Source of the DNA: Bog-257 sp963846715
Lineage (GTDB): Bacteria; Acidobacteriota; Terriglobia; Terriglobales; Acidobacteriaceae
DNA length: 64,000 nucleotides
Direction: 5' to 3'
Assembly: GCA_963846715.1 (NCBI GenBank)
Contig: CAWJXA010000001.1
Coordinates: 558,001-622,000, forward strand
This document shows, piece by piece, positions 17,242 through 26,146 of this stretch (within the stretch, counting starts at the first letter, position 1; each line of letters starts with the position of its first letter). A model generated the notes under the pieces. That model was not told the DNA's origin. It did not search any database and saw nothing but the letters and a program-made list of their open reading frames with translations. Position numbers and translations under genes: made by a program.

Positions 17242-17418
17242 CTACCGCCTGATTTCGAAGCTCGAATTCTCAACCCCGGAGGCTTTTCCATGCACTTCGA
17301 TTTGCGTTCCAACGGCAACAACGCCATTAGCGATTCCCCTGCCGTTACCGCCCGTCCGAAATCCAATATTGGTTGGCCCATTGGCTTTATAGTCTTGTGC
17401 TTGATGATGATCCGACAT
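17242..17418 (-). CDS. small polar protein upstream of the GVxG-repeat gene
   Basis: From the ATG at 17418 a 58-residue protein is read (MSDHHQAQDYKANGPTNIGF, then RTGGNGRGIANG, VVAVGTQIEVHGKASG). It is Gly- and polar-rich, like the downstream repeat protein, and ends 59 bases before that gene, so co-transcription is likely. GGTGTGGGG precedes the start but is a poor ribosome binding site. A competing frame (17238-17531) also covers the region. No family recognised; it might be a chaperone or cap, but nothing shows this. Confidence 0.45.
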   Translation of the reverse strand: MSDHHQAQDYKANGPTNIGFRTGGNGRGIANGVVAVGTQIEVHGKASGVENSSFEIRR

Positions 17419-17531
17419 GCCCCACACCCGAGAAAGGTTGTCCCTCCTGAGAAAGGGACGATACAGGTGACTGTAACAGCTGCTATCGATTGGGGCCCGG
17501 AAAAGCGCCTTCCCTCAAGGTAGACCAGCAC

Positions 17532-17755
17532 GACGACCAGACGCTGGAGGCGGACGCGGGCGAGGTCAAGTGAGACCTGCTCTCAGAGAAAATCTGCTTC
17601 GGTCAACCGGAAGTTCTTAGGGCTGAAGTCCAGCCTAATATCACGCTTCTGCGGACCGGCCTGAAGGCCGTCCCTTTCAAGGAATCAAGCTTGAAGGGAG
17701 TGGTATAACCGACACCGCTTTCAGACGAACAGGAATCAGGCGGGCGTGCACGAAT
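17532..17755. other. short intergenic stretch with palindromic blocks
   Basis: It holds GGGCTGAAGTCCAGCC near 17621-17636 and GGCCTGAAGGCC near 17660-17671, members of the same class of short palindromes as at 7242 and 13300. No gene seen. Confidence 0.4.
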
Positions 17756-18409
17756 CTACGCTGTGGAGATCGTCATCTGCCGCTTGATGGCATATTCCAG
17801 CAACTCGGCGTTGCTCTTGACTCCCAGGGTCTCCATCATGCGGTATTTGTGGAAGGCCACCGTTCCCGGTTTCAGGTCAAGGACACTGGCCACTTCTTTC
17901 ATCGACTTGCCCTCGGCCAGGAGCTGGAGAATTTCGCTTTGGCGTTTGGTGATGCGCTTCTCGTCGGCCTGAGACTTCCCCTGATTGAGTAAGAAGGTGA
18001 CGGTCTCGCGAGCGATGAGGGGCGACAGGTAGGACTCACCCTGAACCACTTTCCGAATCGCAGCTACCAGCTCGTCGCCGGCGGAATGCTTAAGAACGTA
18101 CGCCGAGGCGCCACGGCGGAAGGCTTCCGCAGCCACATCGGCAGCCATATTCATGGTCAGGAATACAAGCTTGACTGACGGCATCTTGTGCTTGAGCTGC
18201 TCGCCCGCATCCAGGCCGTTTAGCTGAGGCATGGCTATGTCCAGGATGACGACATCCGGATTCAGGGTTGCGGCCACTTTGAGGAGGGTGCGGCCGTCGG
18301 TTACGACGCCAACCACCTCAAACTCGGGCTCCAGCATGGTTTTGCAGGCGTCTGCCACGAGTTTGTGATCGTCGGCAATCAGAAGGCGCGCCGCGGGTTT
18401 GCGTTCCAT
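17756..18409 (-). CDS. NarL/LuxR-family response regulator
   Basis: From the ATG at 18409 the protein has 217 residues, the family norm; the frame remains open upstream to 18535 without a convincing start. The receiver is intact: LLIADDHKLVAD, phospho-acceptor in VVILDIAMPQLNGLD, FLTMNM and YVLKHSAGDE. The C-terminal helix-turn-helix reads ITKRQSEILQLLAEGKSMKE, VASVLDLKPGTVAFHKYRMM, ETLGVKSNAELLEYAI. No histidine kinase is adjacent. It follows a PEP-CTERM gene in the same direction, separated by a hairpin, so it is probably transcribed on its own or by read-through. Confidence 0.92.
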   Translation of the reverse strand: MERKPAARLLIADDHKLVADACKTMLEPEFEVVGVVTDGRTLLKVAATLNPDVVILDIAMPQLNGLDAGEQLKHKMPSVKLVFLTMNMAADVAAEAFRRGASAYVLKHSAGDELVAAIRKVVQGESYLSPLIARETVTFLLNQGKSQADEKRITKRQSEILQLLAEGKSMKEVASVLDLKPGTVAFHKYRMMETLGVKSNAELLEYAIKRQMTISTA

Positions 18410-18504
18410 GGCAATACTCGTTTCTCGCCCTAACTCTATTGTGCCTACCGAAGGAGGGAAAGTCGAATGATAACGCGTGAAGGTAGTGGACCACTTTGAA
18501 TCGA

Positions 18505-18527
18505 GGCCGGAGAGCAAGGCTCCGGCC
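18505..18527 (-). terminator. hairpin after PEP-CTERM gene, possible weak terminator
   Basis: GGCCGGAG / CTCCGGCC with a 7-base loop lies 15 bases past the stop of the PEP-CTERM gene. It lacks a T-run on the minus strand, so termination may be partial. The stem is close in sequence to the hairpins after the other three PEP-CTERM genes. Confidence 0.45.
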
Positions 18528-18541
18528 CACTGCATTCAAAA

Positions 18542-19195
18542 TTAGGTTTTGAGCTTGCGGCGCAGTATTCCGGCGAGTCCGAGGATGCCAGAACCGAACA
18601 GCATGATGCTGCTGGGCTCAGGAGCCGTTCCGCCCGTACCCTCCGTGCCAGTGCTGGTGTTAATCGTGCCGGTCAGCGTGAAAGCTTCCGAAGGAATCGA
18701 GCCAATGGTGTTCTCATAGGCCGCCGATGGTCCGCTGTTCTCATCCCAGTAAATCGGGTTACTAACCGAGCAGCCAGAGGTCGAGCAAGCATTCGACAGG
18801 GTCACAAAGCCCGTGCCGGACCAGGGAATATTCGAGAACGAATAGTCAGCCTGATACAAAGCATAACCAAACTGGTTGGTTCCCAAGAAGGTGTTGGTGA
18901 CGCCGGTCAGGGTCTGGGGTGTGCCACCGAACGAAGTCGAACCAATCTGCATATCAACCGTGGTCAGCAGATCCGAGGTCGAGGCATCCCAGTAAACGAT
19001 GTGCAGGTCTTCAATGCTGGAGAAGTCGGGGACGTCGAACGAGTCACTAACCGAGAAACCGAAGTTGATCGTCCAGGCATCGGTGGTGCCGTTGTACACG
19101 AAGTTCGCATAAAGTGTGTCTGCCATTGCCGGCGAAACAGCCAGCATCAGACAGCACACCGCGAGCAGTGACAGCGAAGCGATACGCATTTTCAT
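18542..19195 (-). CDS. PEP-CTERM protein, paralogue 1 of a family of three
   Basis: The ATG at 19195 has GGAG 8 bases upstream and gives 217 residues. The signal peptide is SLSLLAVCCLMLAVSPAMAD. The body shares long blocks with the proteins at 42822 and 44139: NGTTDAWTINFGFSVSDSF, YWDASTSDLLTTVD, FLGTNQFGYALYQADY, SGCSVSNPIYWDENSG and AYENTIGSIPSEAFTLTG. The tail is APEPSSIMLFGSGILGLAG plus ILRRKLKT, a standard PEP-CTERM sorting signal. The two conserved Cys in CSTSGCSVS may form a disulphide. Function is unknown; such proteins are expected in the extracellular matrix. Unlike its tandem relatives it lacks their conserved leader. Confidence 0.88.
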   Translation of the reverse strand: MKMRIASLSLLAVCCLMLAVSPAMADTLYANFVYNGTTDAWTINFGFSVSDSFDVPDFSSIEDLHIVYWDASTSDLLTTVDMQIGSTSFGGTPQTLTGVTNTFLGTNQFGYALYQADYSFSNIPWSGTGFVTLSNACSTSGCSVSNPIYWDENSGPSAAYENTIGSIPSEAFTLTGTINTSTGTEGTGGTAPEPSSIMLFGSGILGLAGILRRKLKT

Positions 19196-19488
19196 GGAGA
19201 GGACTCCTTCCTGAGCCCAATTTGGCATTGCACTCCCCCAAGTACCCCATGTCAACGCTATTTTCCACGCCCTCCATATCGTAAGTATTCCCAGAGCACA
19301 CCAAGTCTGACACATCCCACAGCCGGTCCGTGACGCCAGCGGCCATTGCCAGACCCATGCGGCGAGCGAATCAGCTGGATTGGTTGTGACGGGCGGAACG
19401 CTAAAGCGGGAGGAGTGGGGATCAAAAGTAAATGGCGCCGCCAAGAGGCGACGCCAGGGTTAACAGATGGGTTAGATTCCGCGGATTC

Positions 19489-20112
19489 TTACTTTCCGCC
19501 GAAGGTGAAGTTCACACCGGCGACGTACTTGAAGTTGGCTTGCCACGCCGAGTAGCCGGCCACGTGGTTGGAACCAAAGTGAGTTCCCAGGTAATCCACT
19601 TCGACGGGGCGGAACTGAATGGACTTGGTGATGGGAATGTCCAAGCCGCCGCCGAACTCCATGGCGAAGCCGTTGTTGTTACCGCTGGCCGAGCCACAGT
19701 TACCCTCGAGCTTGCAGAGGTTGGCATCCAGGTTGGTATGCGCCGCGCCAAACAGGGCCTCTCCAAAGGGCTGGAACTTGCCAGAGTGCTTCTTGATCTG
19801 CGGTCCGAACATGTAGGTGAACAGGTTGCCGCTCACGTTGCCCACAAACTGACCGTCTTGACTAACCCGCTGGCCGGTGCCTTGGGTGTAGCCCATGAAA
19901 TCGGCTTTAATGCCGAAGATGGGGCTGACGTTGTAGACAAATCCGCCGCCGCCACCGAAGACGTTGAAGCTGGTGAGGGCTGCTGTGTTGGGGTGAACAT
20001 TAATGAACGAAAATCCTACTGGAACTTCGAATTTTGGATAGTCCTGAGCGAAGGATGCCATGCTTAACGCCAAAACAAAGCTCAGTACAAGAATCCACTT
20101 GCTATTTTTCAC
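19489..20112 (-). CDS. outer-membrane beta-barrel protein
   Basis: The preferred start is GTG at 20112, with GGAG 7 bases upstream, giving 207 residues; the TTG six bases earlier sits too close to that site. A signal peptide (KWILVLSFVLALSMASFAQ) is followed by alternating strands typical of the OmpA-like/porin fold: FEVPVGFSFINVHP, FNVFGGGGGFVYNV, FGIKADFMGYTQG, LFTYMFGPQIKKH, FQPFGEALFGAAHT and the closing strand FKYVAGVNFTFGGK with a near-terminal aromatic. Barrels of this size have eight strands. No ligand can be assigned. Confidence 0.85.
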   Translation of the reverse strand: MKNSKWILVLSFVLALSMASFAQDYPKFEVPVGFSFINVHPNTAALTSFNVFGGGGGFVYNVSPIFGIKADFMGYTQGTGQRVSQDGQFVGNVSGNLFTYMFGPQIKKHSGKFQPFGEALFGAAHTNLDANLCKLEGNCGSASGNNNGFAMEFGGGLDIPITKSIQFRPVEVDYLGTHFGSNHVAGYSAWQANFKYVAGVNFTFGGK

Positions 20113-20472
20113 TGACAATCTCCTATCTCCTATAAAAATCTAGACTTGTGCGAAATTTGACTTCTACCGCTCTCTCGCCCGCAATTCCCTGATTATGGGG
20201 TTCCTGATTAGACGGTACCCAACCCGTGAGGTCACTCTGGGACAGTTTTATGGTATCGAGATCTGCCCCGCTGTGAAACTGGTAAAATTGCGAGTCGTGT
20301 GGTGGAAAAGATACAGTTTGTAGTAGTTAACTATATTTATTACTTATAGATAGAATGATTCTTCGAGACGCTAAGAAATTGGGGTGAGATGGCTGATTTG
20401 GACTTCCAAGCGCGTTTTGGAAGGTACTTTTCGATCCAGATTGACACACCCGCGGCGGACTCCTGACCGGGC
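20113..20472. other. gene-free, AT-rich promoter region
   Basis: This stretch is clearly richer in A and T than its surroundings, particularly 20315-20365 (GTTAACTATATTTATTACTT). It lies upstream of the beta-barrel gene and after the gene at 20473. It probably carries the barrel gene promoter; no specific site can be defended. Confidence 0.4.
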
Positions 20473-20976
20473 TTACGGTTTGATGGCCGGAAGCTGCGAG
20501 GCCAGTTGCACGTTCATCAAGTAATCGAGCCGGCGGTCGAGCTGGAAGAACAGCTCCGCCTTGGTGCCTCCCGGCAGCGCCGCCTTGAACTTGGGCAGAT
20601 ACTCCAGTCGCAAGTTGATGATCGCCGTATCTGCGTCAGCCAGCGAGTGGATCAGGCTATCGGCCTGGTCCGGCGTCAGAGTCTGATAGGCGTCCGCGTA
20701 TTGTTTCATCAAGCCAAAGCGCGAGTCGTTGATCTTCCTGACCTCGGCGGCATACTCGTCATAGACCGGCCAGAAGGCCGCCGCCTGCTCGTCGGTTAAC
20801 TGCATGTTCTTGGTAATGAGCTGTTTGGTCTTGGCCCGCATATCCTGCCGCAAGAGCTGAACATCTTTGTCGTTCACCGTAGGCAGCGGGGTGGAATAGG
20901 CCTGTGCGAGCAATCGGGTGCCCGGCAGCAGTACGGAACTGGCTAAAACAAGAATGGCGACGGGGCGGTTGAGCAT
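20473..20976 (-). CDS. small periplasmic helical protein (LTxxQ-like), copy A
   Basis: The 167-residue protein has GAGAGG before the ATG and a signal peptide (VAILVLASSVLLPGTRLLAQ). The mature part is helical, with MQLTDEQAAAFWPVYDEYAA and TLTPDQADSLIHSLADAD, resembling the LTxxQ motifs of CpxP/Spy-type periplasmic proteins. It is a clear paralogue of the protein at 22069 (QLTDxxAxxFWPVYDxYxAE, PKFxAxLPGxKAxLFFQLDRR). The related family binds unfolded proteins or metals in the periplasm; the role here is unknown. It lies in a leftward row with two similar genes, separated by repeats. Confidence 0.78.
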   Translation of the reverse strand: MLNRPVAILVLASSVLLPGTRLLAQAYSTPLPTVNDKDVQLLRQDMRAKTKQLITKNMQLTDEQAAAFWPVYDEYAAEVRKINDSRFGLMKQYADAYQTLTPDQADSLIHSLADADTAIINLRLEYLPKFKAALPGGTKAELFFQLDRRLDYLMNVQLASQLPAIKP

Positions 20977-21071
20977 AATCCCTCTCCATGGAAATAGCGG
21001 GGATTGCGACTCGGCGACGCTAGCGCGGCCGAGCCGTCAACATGAACGAATCAGTGATCGCGGACAAACGC

Positions 21072-21458
21072 TTACATGGGTTGGGCACGCTTGCGCATGG
21101 CCTGTTCGATCTCGTGCTGGCGGATCTGCTGAAGCTGCTCATATTGCTGGGGCGATAGAATTTTCTGCACCTCAGGATTGGTCTGCTCGTGCAGGGCCCG
21201 CAACTGCTCCATTTTCTGCATACCCGTCAGGGAGGTGTTGGACTTGATGGCCTCAACCTTGGGAGCCTCTTCCTGGAGAATGGGCATGAGCTTCATCTTC
21301 TGTTCGGGACTGAGATTGAGCTGTTTGGCCAATAAAGCCATTTTTTGCGCCTGGCCCACGTTTTGCGTTTGCTCCTGTGCCTGCGCTGCCGGTGTGGTCA
21401 CCAGCATCATGCCCAGGGCAAGCGCCACTACGGTGAGAATGATCATGCGATGTTTCAT
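21072..21458 (-). CDS. Spy/CpxP-like periplasmic protein
   Basis: The 128-residue protein opens with a signal peptide (ILTVVALALGMMLVTTPAAQ) and has LNLSPEQKMKLMPILQEE and LSPQQYEQLQQIRQHEIEQA, two LTxxQ-like helical repeats. Size and composition (Gln, Lys, Met-rich) fit the Spy/CpxP/ZraP group, periplasmic chaperones or metal binders induced by envelope stress. AAGGAAGG lies about 10 bases before the ATG. It stands between two longer paralogues of the same general fold. Confidence 0.8.
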   Translation of the reverse strand: MKHRMIILTVVALALGMMLVTTPAAQAQEQTQNVGQAQKMALLAKQLNLSPEQKMKLMPILQEEAPKVEAIKSNTSLTGMQKMEQLRALHEQTNPEVQKILSPQQYEQLQQIRQHEIEQAMRKRAQPM

Positions 21459-22068
21459 GTGGTTTGAACCTTCCTTACTTTCGGAATGCGGATTGCCGGA
21501 CGGCTGTCGAGTTTACACCAAGGAGCCCGGGGCGAGAATTTCCTGGTCTAACCGACCGAGCCTAAACAGGCCGCTGAAAAAATCGGAAAAGCAAATCCCT
21601 AGCGGGCTAAAGCCCGCTCGGCCAATCAAGAATAAGACCTATCGGCACGACTAAACAGGCCGCTGAAAAACTACCTACTGACAACAGCCCGGGTAGTGCG
21701 GGCCTTGCAGGCCCGCGTTCACCGGGTCTTGTGAAGAGGGCTTTAGCCCCAGGGGTACCTCGTCCAAAGCCGCTAAAATAGCCTCTTTTGGGCAATGTCC
21801 CCAGGCCTAAAGGCCGTTTCACGGTACTCGCTTGACGCGGCGCTGAAAGCGCCGCACTACCCGAACTCGCTCCGGAGAGGACTTTTTCAGCAGCCTGTAA
21901 AGTCATGCCCTGACACAAACCGTTCGTAACAGAGTTATTCCGCGGCCCGTAAAGGTGCGCCCCTTCAAAACGCCTGCTCAACGGCCTTTTCAGCGGCCTG
22001 TAAGAGTCGTGCCCTGATGCGACTCGCAGCCCACCATGTTACGAGATGGGCTGCAGCCGAATTGCATT
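21459..22068. other. repeat-filled gene-free stretch
   Basis: A partial element end (CAGGCCGCTGAAAAAATC, from about 21569) with a GCGGGCTAAAGCCCGC palindrome precedes the complete 240-bp element at 21656-21897; further end-like pieces (TTTTCAGCGGCCTGTAA near 21986) follow to 22020. No coding signal. Confidence 0.6.
21656..21897. repeat. 240-bp inverted-end element, copy A
   Basis: The ends CAGGCCGCTGAAAAAC and (reverse complement) CAGGCTGCTGAAAAAG are imperfect inverted repeats. The interior contains palindromes GCGGGCCTTGCAGGCCCGC, GGCCTAAAGGCC and GCGGCGCTGAAAGCGCCGC. The copy is nearly identical along its length to copies at 31716-31955 (same direction) and 50257-50496 (opposite direction). 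There is no coding frame, so it resembles a MITE or a composite REP element. Confidence 0.85.
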
Positions 22069-22578
22069 CTACTGCTTGACCATCGGAATGCTGGATGCCA
22101 GTTGCAAGTCAATCAACAAGCCGACACGCCGGTCAAGCTGGAAGAACAGTGCTGCCTTCTTGCCGGGCAATACCGCCTCGAACTTGGGCATGTACTGCGT
22201 GCGCAGATTCACGGTGGCCTGATCGGTTGCGGCCCATCGCTTGATCAGGCTCTTGGCCTGCGCGTCGGTCATGGTGTCGTAGGTTTGCGCATATTCCTTG
22301 ATGAGCGCCAGCCGGCTATCGCCGATCTTAGTGGCCTCGGCAGTGTAGGCATCGTATACCGGCCAGAACTTGGTGGCTTCGGCGTCGGTTAATTGCAGGT
22401 TGGCGGCGATGATTTGCTTCTTCTGCGAGCGGACATCCTCGCGCAACAGTTGAATGTCCTGATCGGTGCCTGCCGAGCTGGCCGCAGGCTGTTGTTGTTG
22501 CGGCTGTGCAAACGTTGCAGCCGGCAAGATGAGTGCGCCAGCCAGAATTAGTACCGCGGCAATATTCTTTTTCAACAT
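22069..22578 (-). CDS. small periplasmic helical protein (LTxxQ-like), copy B
   Basis: This 169-residue paralogue of the protein at 20473 has GGGAG before its ATG, a signal peptide (AAVLILAGALILPAATFAQ), a Gln-rich linker, and the blocks LREDVRSQKKQIIAANLQLT, EATKFWPVYDAYTAEATKIG and PGKKAALFFQLDRRVGLLI. It is 28 bases downstream of the channel-like gene and probably belongs to the same transcript as HdeD and the channel, suggesting an envelope or acid-stress role (inference). Confidence 0.78.
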   Translation of the reverse strand: MLKKNIAAVLILAGALILPAATFAQPQQQQPAASSAGTDQDIQLLREDVRSQKKQIIAANLQLTDAEATKFWPVYDAYTAEATKIGDSRLALIKEYAQTYDTMTDAQAKSLIKRWAATDQATVNLRTQYMPKFEAVLPGKKAALFFQLDRRVGLLIDLQLASSIPMVKQ

Positions 22579-22606
22579 ATCGTCTCCCTGTTAGTAAGTG
22601 TTTCAG

Positions 22607-23338
22607 TTACGAAGTTTGATTTTTCGACTGCCAGGTAATCACTTCCATAGCCACTAATCTGGCAATGAGGACCGCCAGGTACAACTGTCCGGCCAGCGCC
22701 TCCCCCATGGAGAGCGCGCGTGCAATCGGCCGCACCGGAGTGATGTCTCCGTAGCCTACCGTACTGAGCGTGATGTAGCTATAGTAGGCCCAGGTCCACC
22801 ACACTAGTCGAGAGGGCCGGCGGTGCTGTTGAACGATCCGGGATGTAAGAGCTCGGTGATGTGGTAGGCGTGGGCCCAACCCACTCCGAAGAGCAGGTAA
22901 ACCGCAATGGCGCCCTGGACGCGGTACGAGGTGACCGGTCCGGTGCGAAAAACCTGTGCCAGCAAAACCAGGGCTATCACGATGACGGCGACCAGCGACC
23001 AGATGCCAGCCCATACTTGCAACGCCAGGGTCGGCGTGTGGAATGCGATCCAGCGCACGGCAAGAGCGACGCTGCCGATAAAGCCGCCAGCGGGAACAGC
23101 CAGCGCCGTCCCCAGGCGATGGCGACTCCCGACACCAGCAACAGCGAAAAGACGAAATCGCCGTACCGCTGCTCATCGCTTTTTCCAAATCCCAGGGAAG
23201 GGAAGTACGAAACCGACCGTTATCAGCAGCGCCCAGGAAAATCGACAGGTTGGCCTGCGATTGCCAGGTCTCCTTGATGAAGCCACGAGCTTTCTCGCGG
23301 ACTGCGCTGTGCGTGATGTGCCGGGTGGGTTCTGGCAT
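22607..23338 (-). pseudogene. two-helix K+ channel-like gene, broken by about four frame changes
   Basis: Pieces of one protein of about 240 residues lie in three frames. It starts in frame at 23338 (HSAVREKARGFIKETWQSQ, NLSIFLG), shifts near 23220 to ALLITVGFVLP, then to SLGFGKSDEQRYGDFVF and FSLLLVSGVAIAWGRRW, shifts again to RWIAFHTPTLALQVWAGIWS and GVGWAHAYHITELLHPGSF, and returns near 22803 to LVWWTWAYYSYITLSTVGYG with the selectivity filter TVGYGD. The order matches Ion_trans_2 channels with two to four helices before the pore. HdeD ends 9 bases upstream. Four shifts suggest a real pseudogene, or poor sequence quality here. Confidence 0.7.
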
Positions 23339-23347
23339 CGGGCCTCG

Positions 23348-23890
23348 CTAGGCGTGTGCTAGACGTCTGGCCGATAGGCTCAACATCAGACGCGTCGTCC
23401 CCGTCATAATCATGCTGATGCCTACCAGCGTACCGATTACCCACAACGAACTCGACGGCCACTGCCGCCACACCAGCAAGCCGAGCAGCAAGGTGACGAT
23501 GCCGTCGAAGAGAATCCAACCCGAGCCGGCGGCGCTGCGGCTCTGGAAGTAAGCCACCAGGTCAAACACTCCCTCGACCACAAAGAAAACCGCCAGTGCA
23601 AAGGTGAATGCGGCGACTCCGATCACGGGATGCAGGAGAAAATAGATTCCCACGATCACATAGGCAATCGCTACCAGAAGCTTCCAGATTATGTGCCCGG
23701 CGCCATGCGACTGGAACGCATGGACGAATTGAATCGCGCCGCTGAAGACGATGAGCCATGCGATGACGAGAACCACCCCCCATGAACTGGCGAATGGCAA
23801 AGCAATCGCGAGAAAACCGAAGACGATAAGAAGAATCGCCCACACAATTGAGCTTCCGGAGCCGAGTTTGGAGAGTCCTTCTGCTGCCAT
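23348..23890 (-). CDS. HdeD-family membrane protein (DUF308)
   Basis: I prefer the ATG at 23890 since GGAGGA lies 10 bases upstream; an ATG at 23899 would touch that site. The 180-residue protein has six membrane helices (SIVWAILLIVFGFLAIALPF, VVLVIAWLIVFSGAIQFVHA, LLVAIAYVIVGIYFLLHPV, FTFALAVFFVVEGVFDLVAY, ILFDGIVTLLLGLLVWRQWP, WVIGTLVGISMIMTGTTRL). This is the HdeD layout, an inner-membrane protein linked to acid resistance in enterobacteria. The next gene downstream is the channel-like gene, 9 bases away. Confidence 0.88.
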   Translation of the reverse strand: MAAEGLSKLGSGSSIVWAILLIVFGFLAIALPFASSWGVVLVIAWLIVFSGAIQFVHAFQSHGAGHIIWKLLVAIAYVIVGIYFLLHPVIGVAAFTFALAVFFVVEGVFDLVAYFQSRSAAGSGWILFDGIVTLLLGLLVWRQWPSSSLWVIGTLVGISMIMTGTTRLMLSLSARRLAHA

Positions 23891-24067
23891 GTTTTGCATT
23901 CCTCCGTGCAGTTAGGATTACGGTTTACAACAGGTTGGCCGGTGGGTCAGGCATTCGCAATCCGCCGGCGGTCGCCAACATCTTAGCAGCCTTAACCCTC
24001 CCGGATTACAGCGACAAGGTAAACTGGGTGGTTTCCAACCTTCAATCTCTGCCCAGGAGGTTTTTTA

Positions 24068-24751
24068 ATGCCGGAATCCGGCGGTTCTAACATCGAGTTG
24101 GCCCATCACCTTAGCGAACACAGCGAGCACGCTCCGTCCCGCGCGCACGCGATTCTGGAGATCGTGGAGGCCATCGTCCTCGCGGTCGTTGCCATCGCCA
24201 CTGCCTGGAGTGGTTACCAGGCCGCGCTTTGGACCGGACATCAGGCTGAACTCTACGGTCTAGCCAACCGGTACCGCGTGCGGGCCGAGGGAGCCACTGC
24301 CTACTCCAATCAGGAACGCGTGTACAACGCCTCGACCGTGGTCGAGTGGCTCAAGGCGGAAGCCAACGGGCAAAAGAACCTCGCCGATCTGTTTGAGCGG
24401 CGTTTCCTTCCAGAGTTCCTTCCGGCGTTTGAGTCCTGGAAAAAGACCGACCCGCTCCATAATCCGAAAGCTCCTGTAGGGCCATTCTTCATGCCCGAAT
24501 ATCGCAACGCCAAGGCGGAAGAGGCCGCGAAGCTGAATGACAAGGCGACCGAGACCTTCGAGGAGGGCAATCGCGCGAGGGAGCGCTCCGACAACTACGT
24601 GCGCGTCACAGTCCTGCTGGCCACCGTCCTGCTGCTGACCGCGGTCAGCCAGCGCTTCAAGGTGCGGGCGGTACGAATTGGACTTGCAGTCATCTCTGCC
24701 CTGCTGCTGTGCATCCCGCTTTACCGTATCCTGACCCTGCCGCGAGCTTGA
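24068..24751 (+). CDS. membrane protein of unknown function
   Basis: AGGAGG precedes the ATG of a 227-residue protein. One membrane helix lies near residues 28-48 (ILEIVEAIVLAVVAIATAW), followed by a long helical, charged domain with many Ala and Glu (EEAAKLNDKATETFEEGNRA), and two helices at the end (VTVLLATVLLLTAVSQRF, IGLAVISALLLCIPLYRIL). The loop is probably periplasmic or cytoplasmic coiled coil. I do not recognise a family. It is divergent from the HdeD operon, sharing its upstream region. Confidence 0.75.
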   Translation: MPESGGSNIELAHHLSEHSEHAPSRAHAILEIVEAIVLAVVAIATAWSGYQAALWTGHQAELYGLANRYRVRAEGATAYSNQERVYNASTVVEWLKAEANGQKNLADLFERRFLPEFLPAFESWKKTDPLHNPKAPVGPFFMPEYRNAKAEEAAKLNDKATETFEEGNRARERSDNYVRVTVLLATVLLLTAVSQRFKVRAVRIGLAVISALLLCIPLYRILTLPRA

Positions 24752-24987
24752 GCGTGTGCGTAAGAACTCAGTTGTGGCAATCGGGCCGGAGGGGGCGAGC
24801 TGGGAGACAAGTTCGTTAGGCCTCACGGCCGGCTCAACGACAACTTCTTGTCGTAGCGAATGGCTTTCAGACTGTGAGGGATCCGTCGTTTCCTCGGCGG
24901 GCGTTCCAACGCTAACAACTAGCAGATTCCTCGCCTCGCTCGTAATGACAACTCTAGACAATTACCCTCCAGCGAAATATGGGGGCA

Positions 24988-26097
24988 TTACTGCGGCGTC
25001 ACCGATTTGAATTCCTCCCCGCCCTTCATCGAGATGGTGACGATGTCTTTGGCGTCGAGATTCATCTTCATGAGGTCAACCATTTTGATTTGGCTGTTGT
25101 CGTAGGTGCGGAAGTAGAACCGCTTGGCCTTGAGATCGCTGGCCGCGGTCCAAATCGTATAGTCGGCCATGATGTTGCCGTGTTCATCCTTCTCGTGTTC
25201 GCGGGCTGCGCCCTTGGGAATGTCGAACTGATTCAGGATATGGAACGCTTCAAGAACGGCGTCGCCGCCGGTCTTCGACGGAAAGACGGACTGGCTGAAG
25301 GCGACGGCGCGAACGAAGCGCGACGGCGGCGTGAAGTCTCCCGGCATCCCGGCCATCCCCGAGCCCTGGCCGAACGGCTTAAGCGTGAGCGAGCCCAGTT
25401 TCACCGGAGGCACGTTGGTCATCGAGAAATTAACATAGTTGCGCAGATTGGTCATTTGCCAATCGAACGTCGGTGAGTTGGTAATCACTCCCAGCGGAGC
25501 GTCATAAAGGGTAAGTTTGCCGCCGACGTACTCGATCACCATGCTCTTGCCGGAGGCGTCACTCACGATGAAATGAACTTCTGGAGCGAAGCCCCAACCT
25601 TCGTAGACGACAGCAGGGACAACGATTTTGCCGATGTTGGCTTTCACCTCGTCAACACTGGCGAAGTTCTCCAGCATCCACGAACCCAACTCCCACGGAG
25701 CGATGGTATTGCCCGCATCTGCTGCCGTATAGGGCATGTATCCGGCAGAAGTCGGGAAATAGAAGAGCCCCGAGGCCAGACCCTTTTCGTTTACCCCGTC
25801 AAACAAGACTGGGAACCCCACACCGTTGGCTCCGACGCTGGCGTACTTCGCTTTCCACTTGAGACCTGGCTTACCGTCGGGCGTGGTCCCTACCCGCGCA
25901 TAGCCGCGCGGAACCACGATCACGTCGGAGTGAAGATCGATGGCGAATTCCAAGGTTCGCGCGTGAACCACAGTGCCGTCGGCCGCGGTCAGAGTGATGC
26001 CGGTGCAAGCCGGCGCAGATTGCACCCCGCCACTCAGCAGCAACGCGACTGCGAATGTGGAAGAAATAACTTTTCGTACGACTTGATATTGAGTCAA
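24988..26097 (-). CDS. choloylglycine hydrolase-family (Ntn) amidase, secreted
   Basis: The TTG start at 26097 gives 369 residues with an N-terminal signal (VISSTFAVALLLSGGVQSAP). Cleavage there would expose Cys31 (ACTGITL), the N-terminal nucleophile of the linear amide C-N hydrolases. Other family residues are visible: ARTLEF with the conserved Arg, EFAIDL Asp, VITNSPTFDWQ with Asn, and FVRAVAFS Arg. Bile salt hydrolases, penicillin V acylases and quorum-signal acylases share this fold; in a soil organism an acyl-homoserine lactone or other N-acyl amide is more likely than bile salts (inference). A TTG start and wide spacing to AGGAGAGG make the exact start uncertain. Confidence 0.88.
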   Translation of the reverse strand: MTQYQVVRKVISSTFAVALLLSGGVQSAPACTGITLTAADGTVVHARTLEFAIDLHSDVIVVPRGYARVGTTPDGKPGLKWKAKYASVGANGVGFPVLFDGVNEKGLASGLFYFPTSAGYMPYTAADAGNTIAPWELGSWMLENFASVDEVKANIGKIVVPAVVYEGWGFAPEVHFIVSDASGKSMVIEYVGGKLTLYDAPLGVITNSPTFDWQMTNLRNYVNFSMTNVPPVKLGSLTLKPFGQGSGMAGMPGDFTPPSRFVRAVAFSQSVFPSKTGGDAVLEAFHILNQFDIPKGAAREHEKDEHGNIMADYTIWTAASDLKAKRFYFRTYDNSQIKMVDLMKMNLDAKDIVTISMKGGEEFKSVTPQ

Positions 26098-26146
26098 ATT
26101 ATGTTTTCCTCTCCTCTACCATTCGTGACCTGGAAAATGTCTTGTC

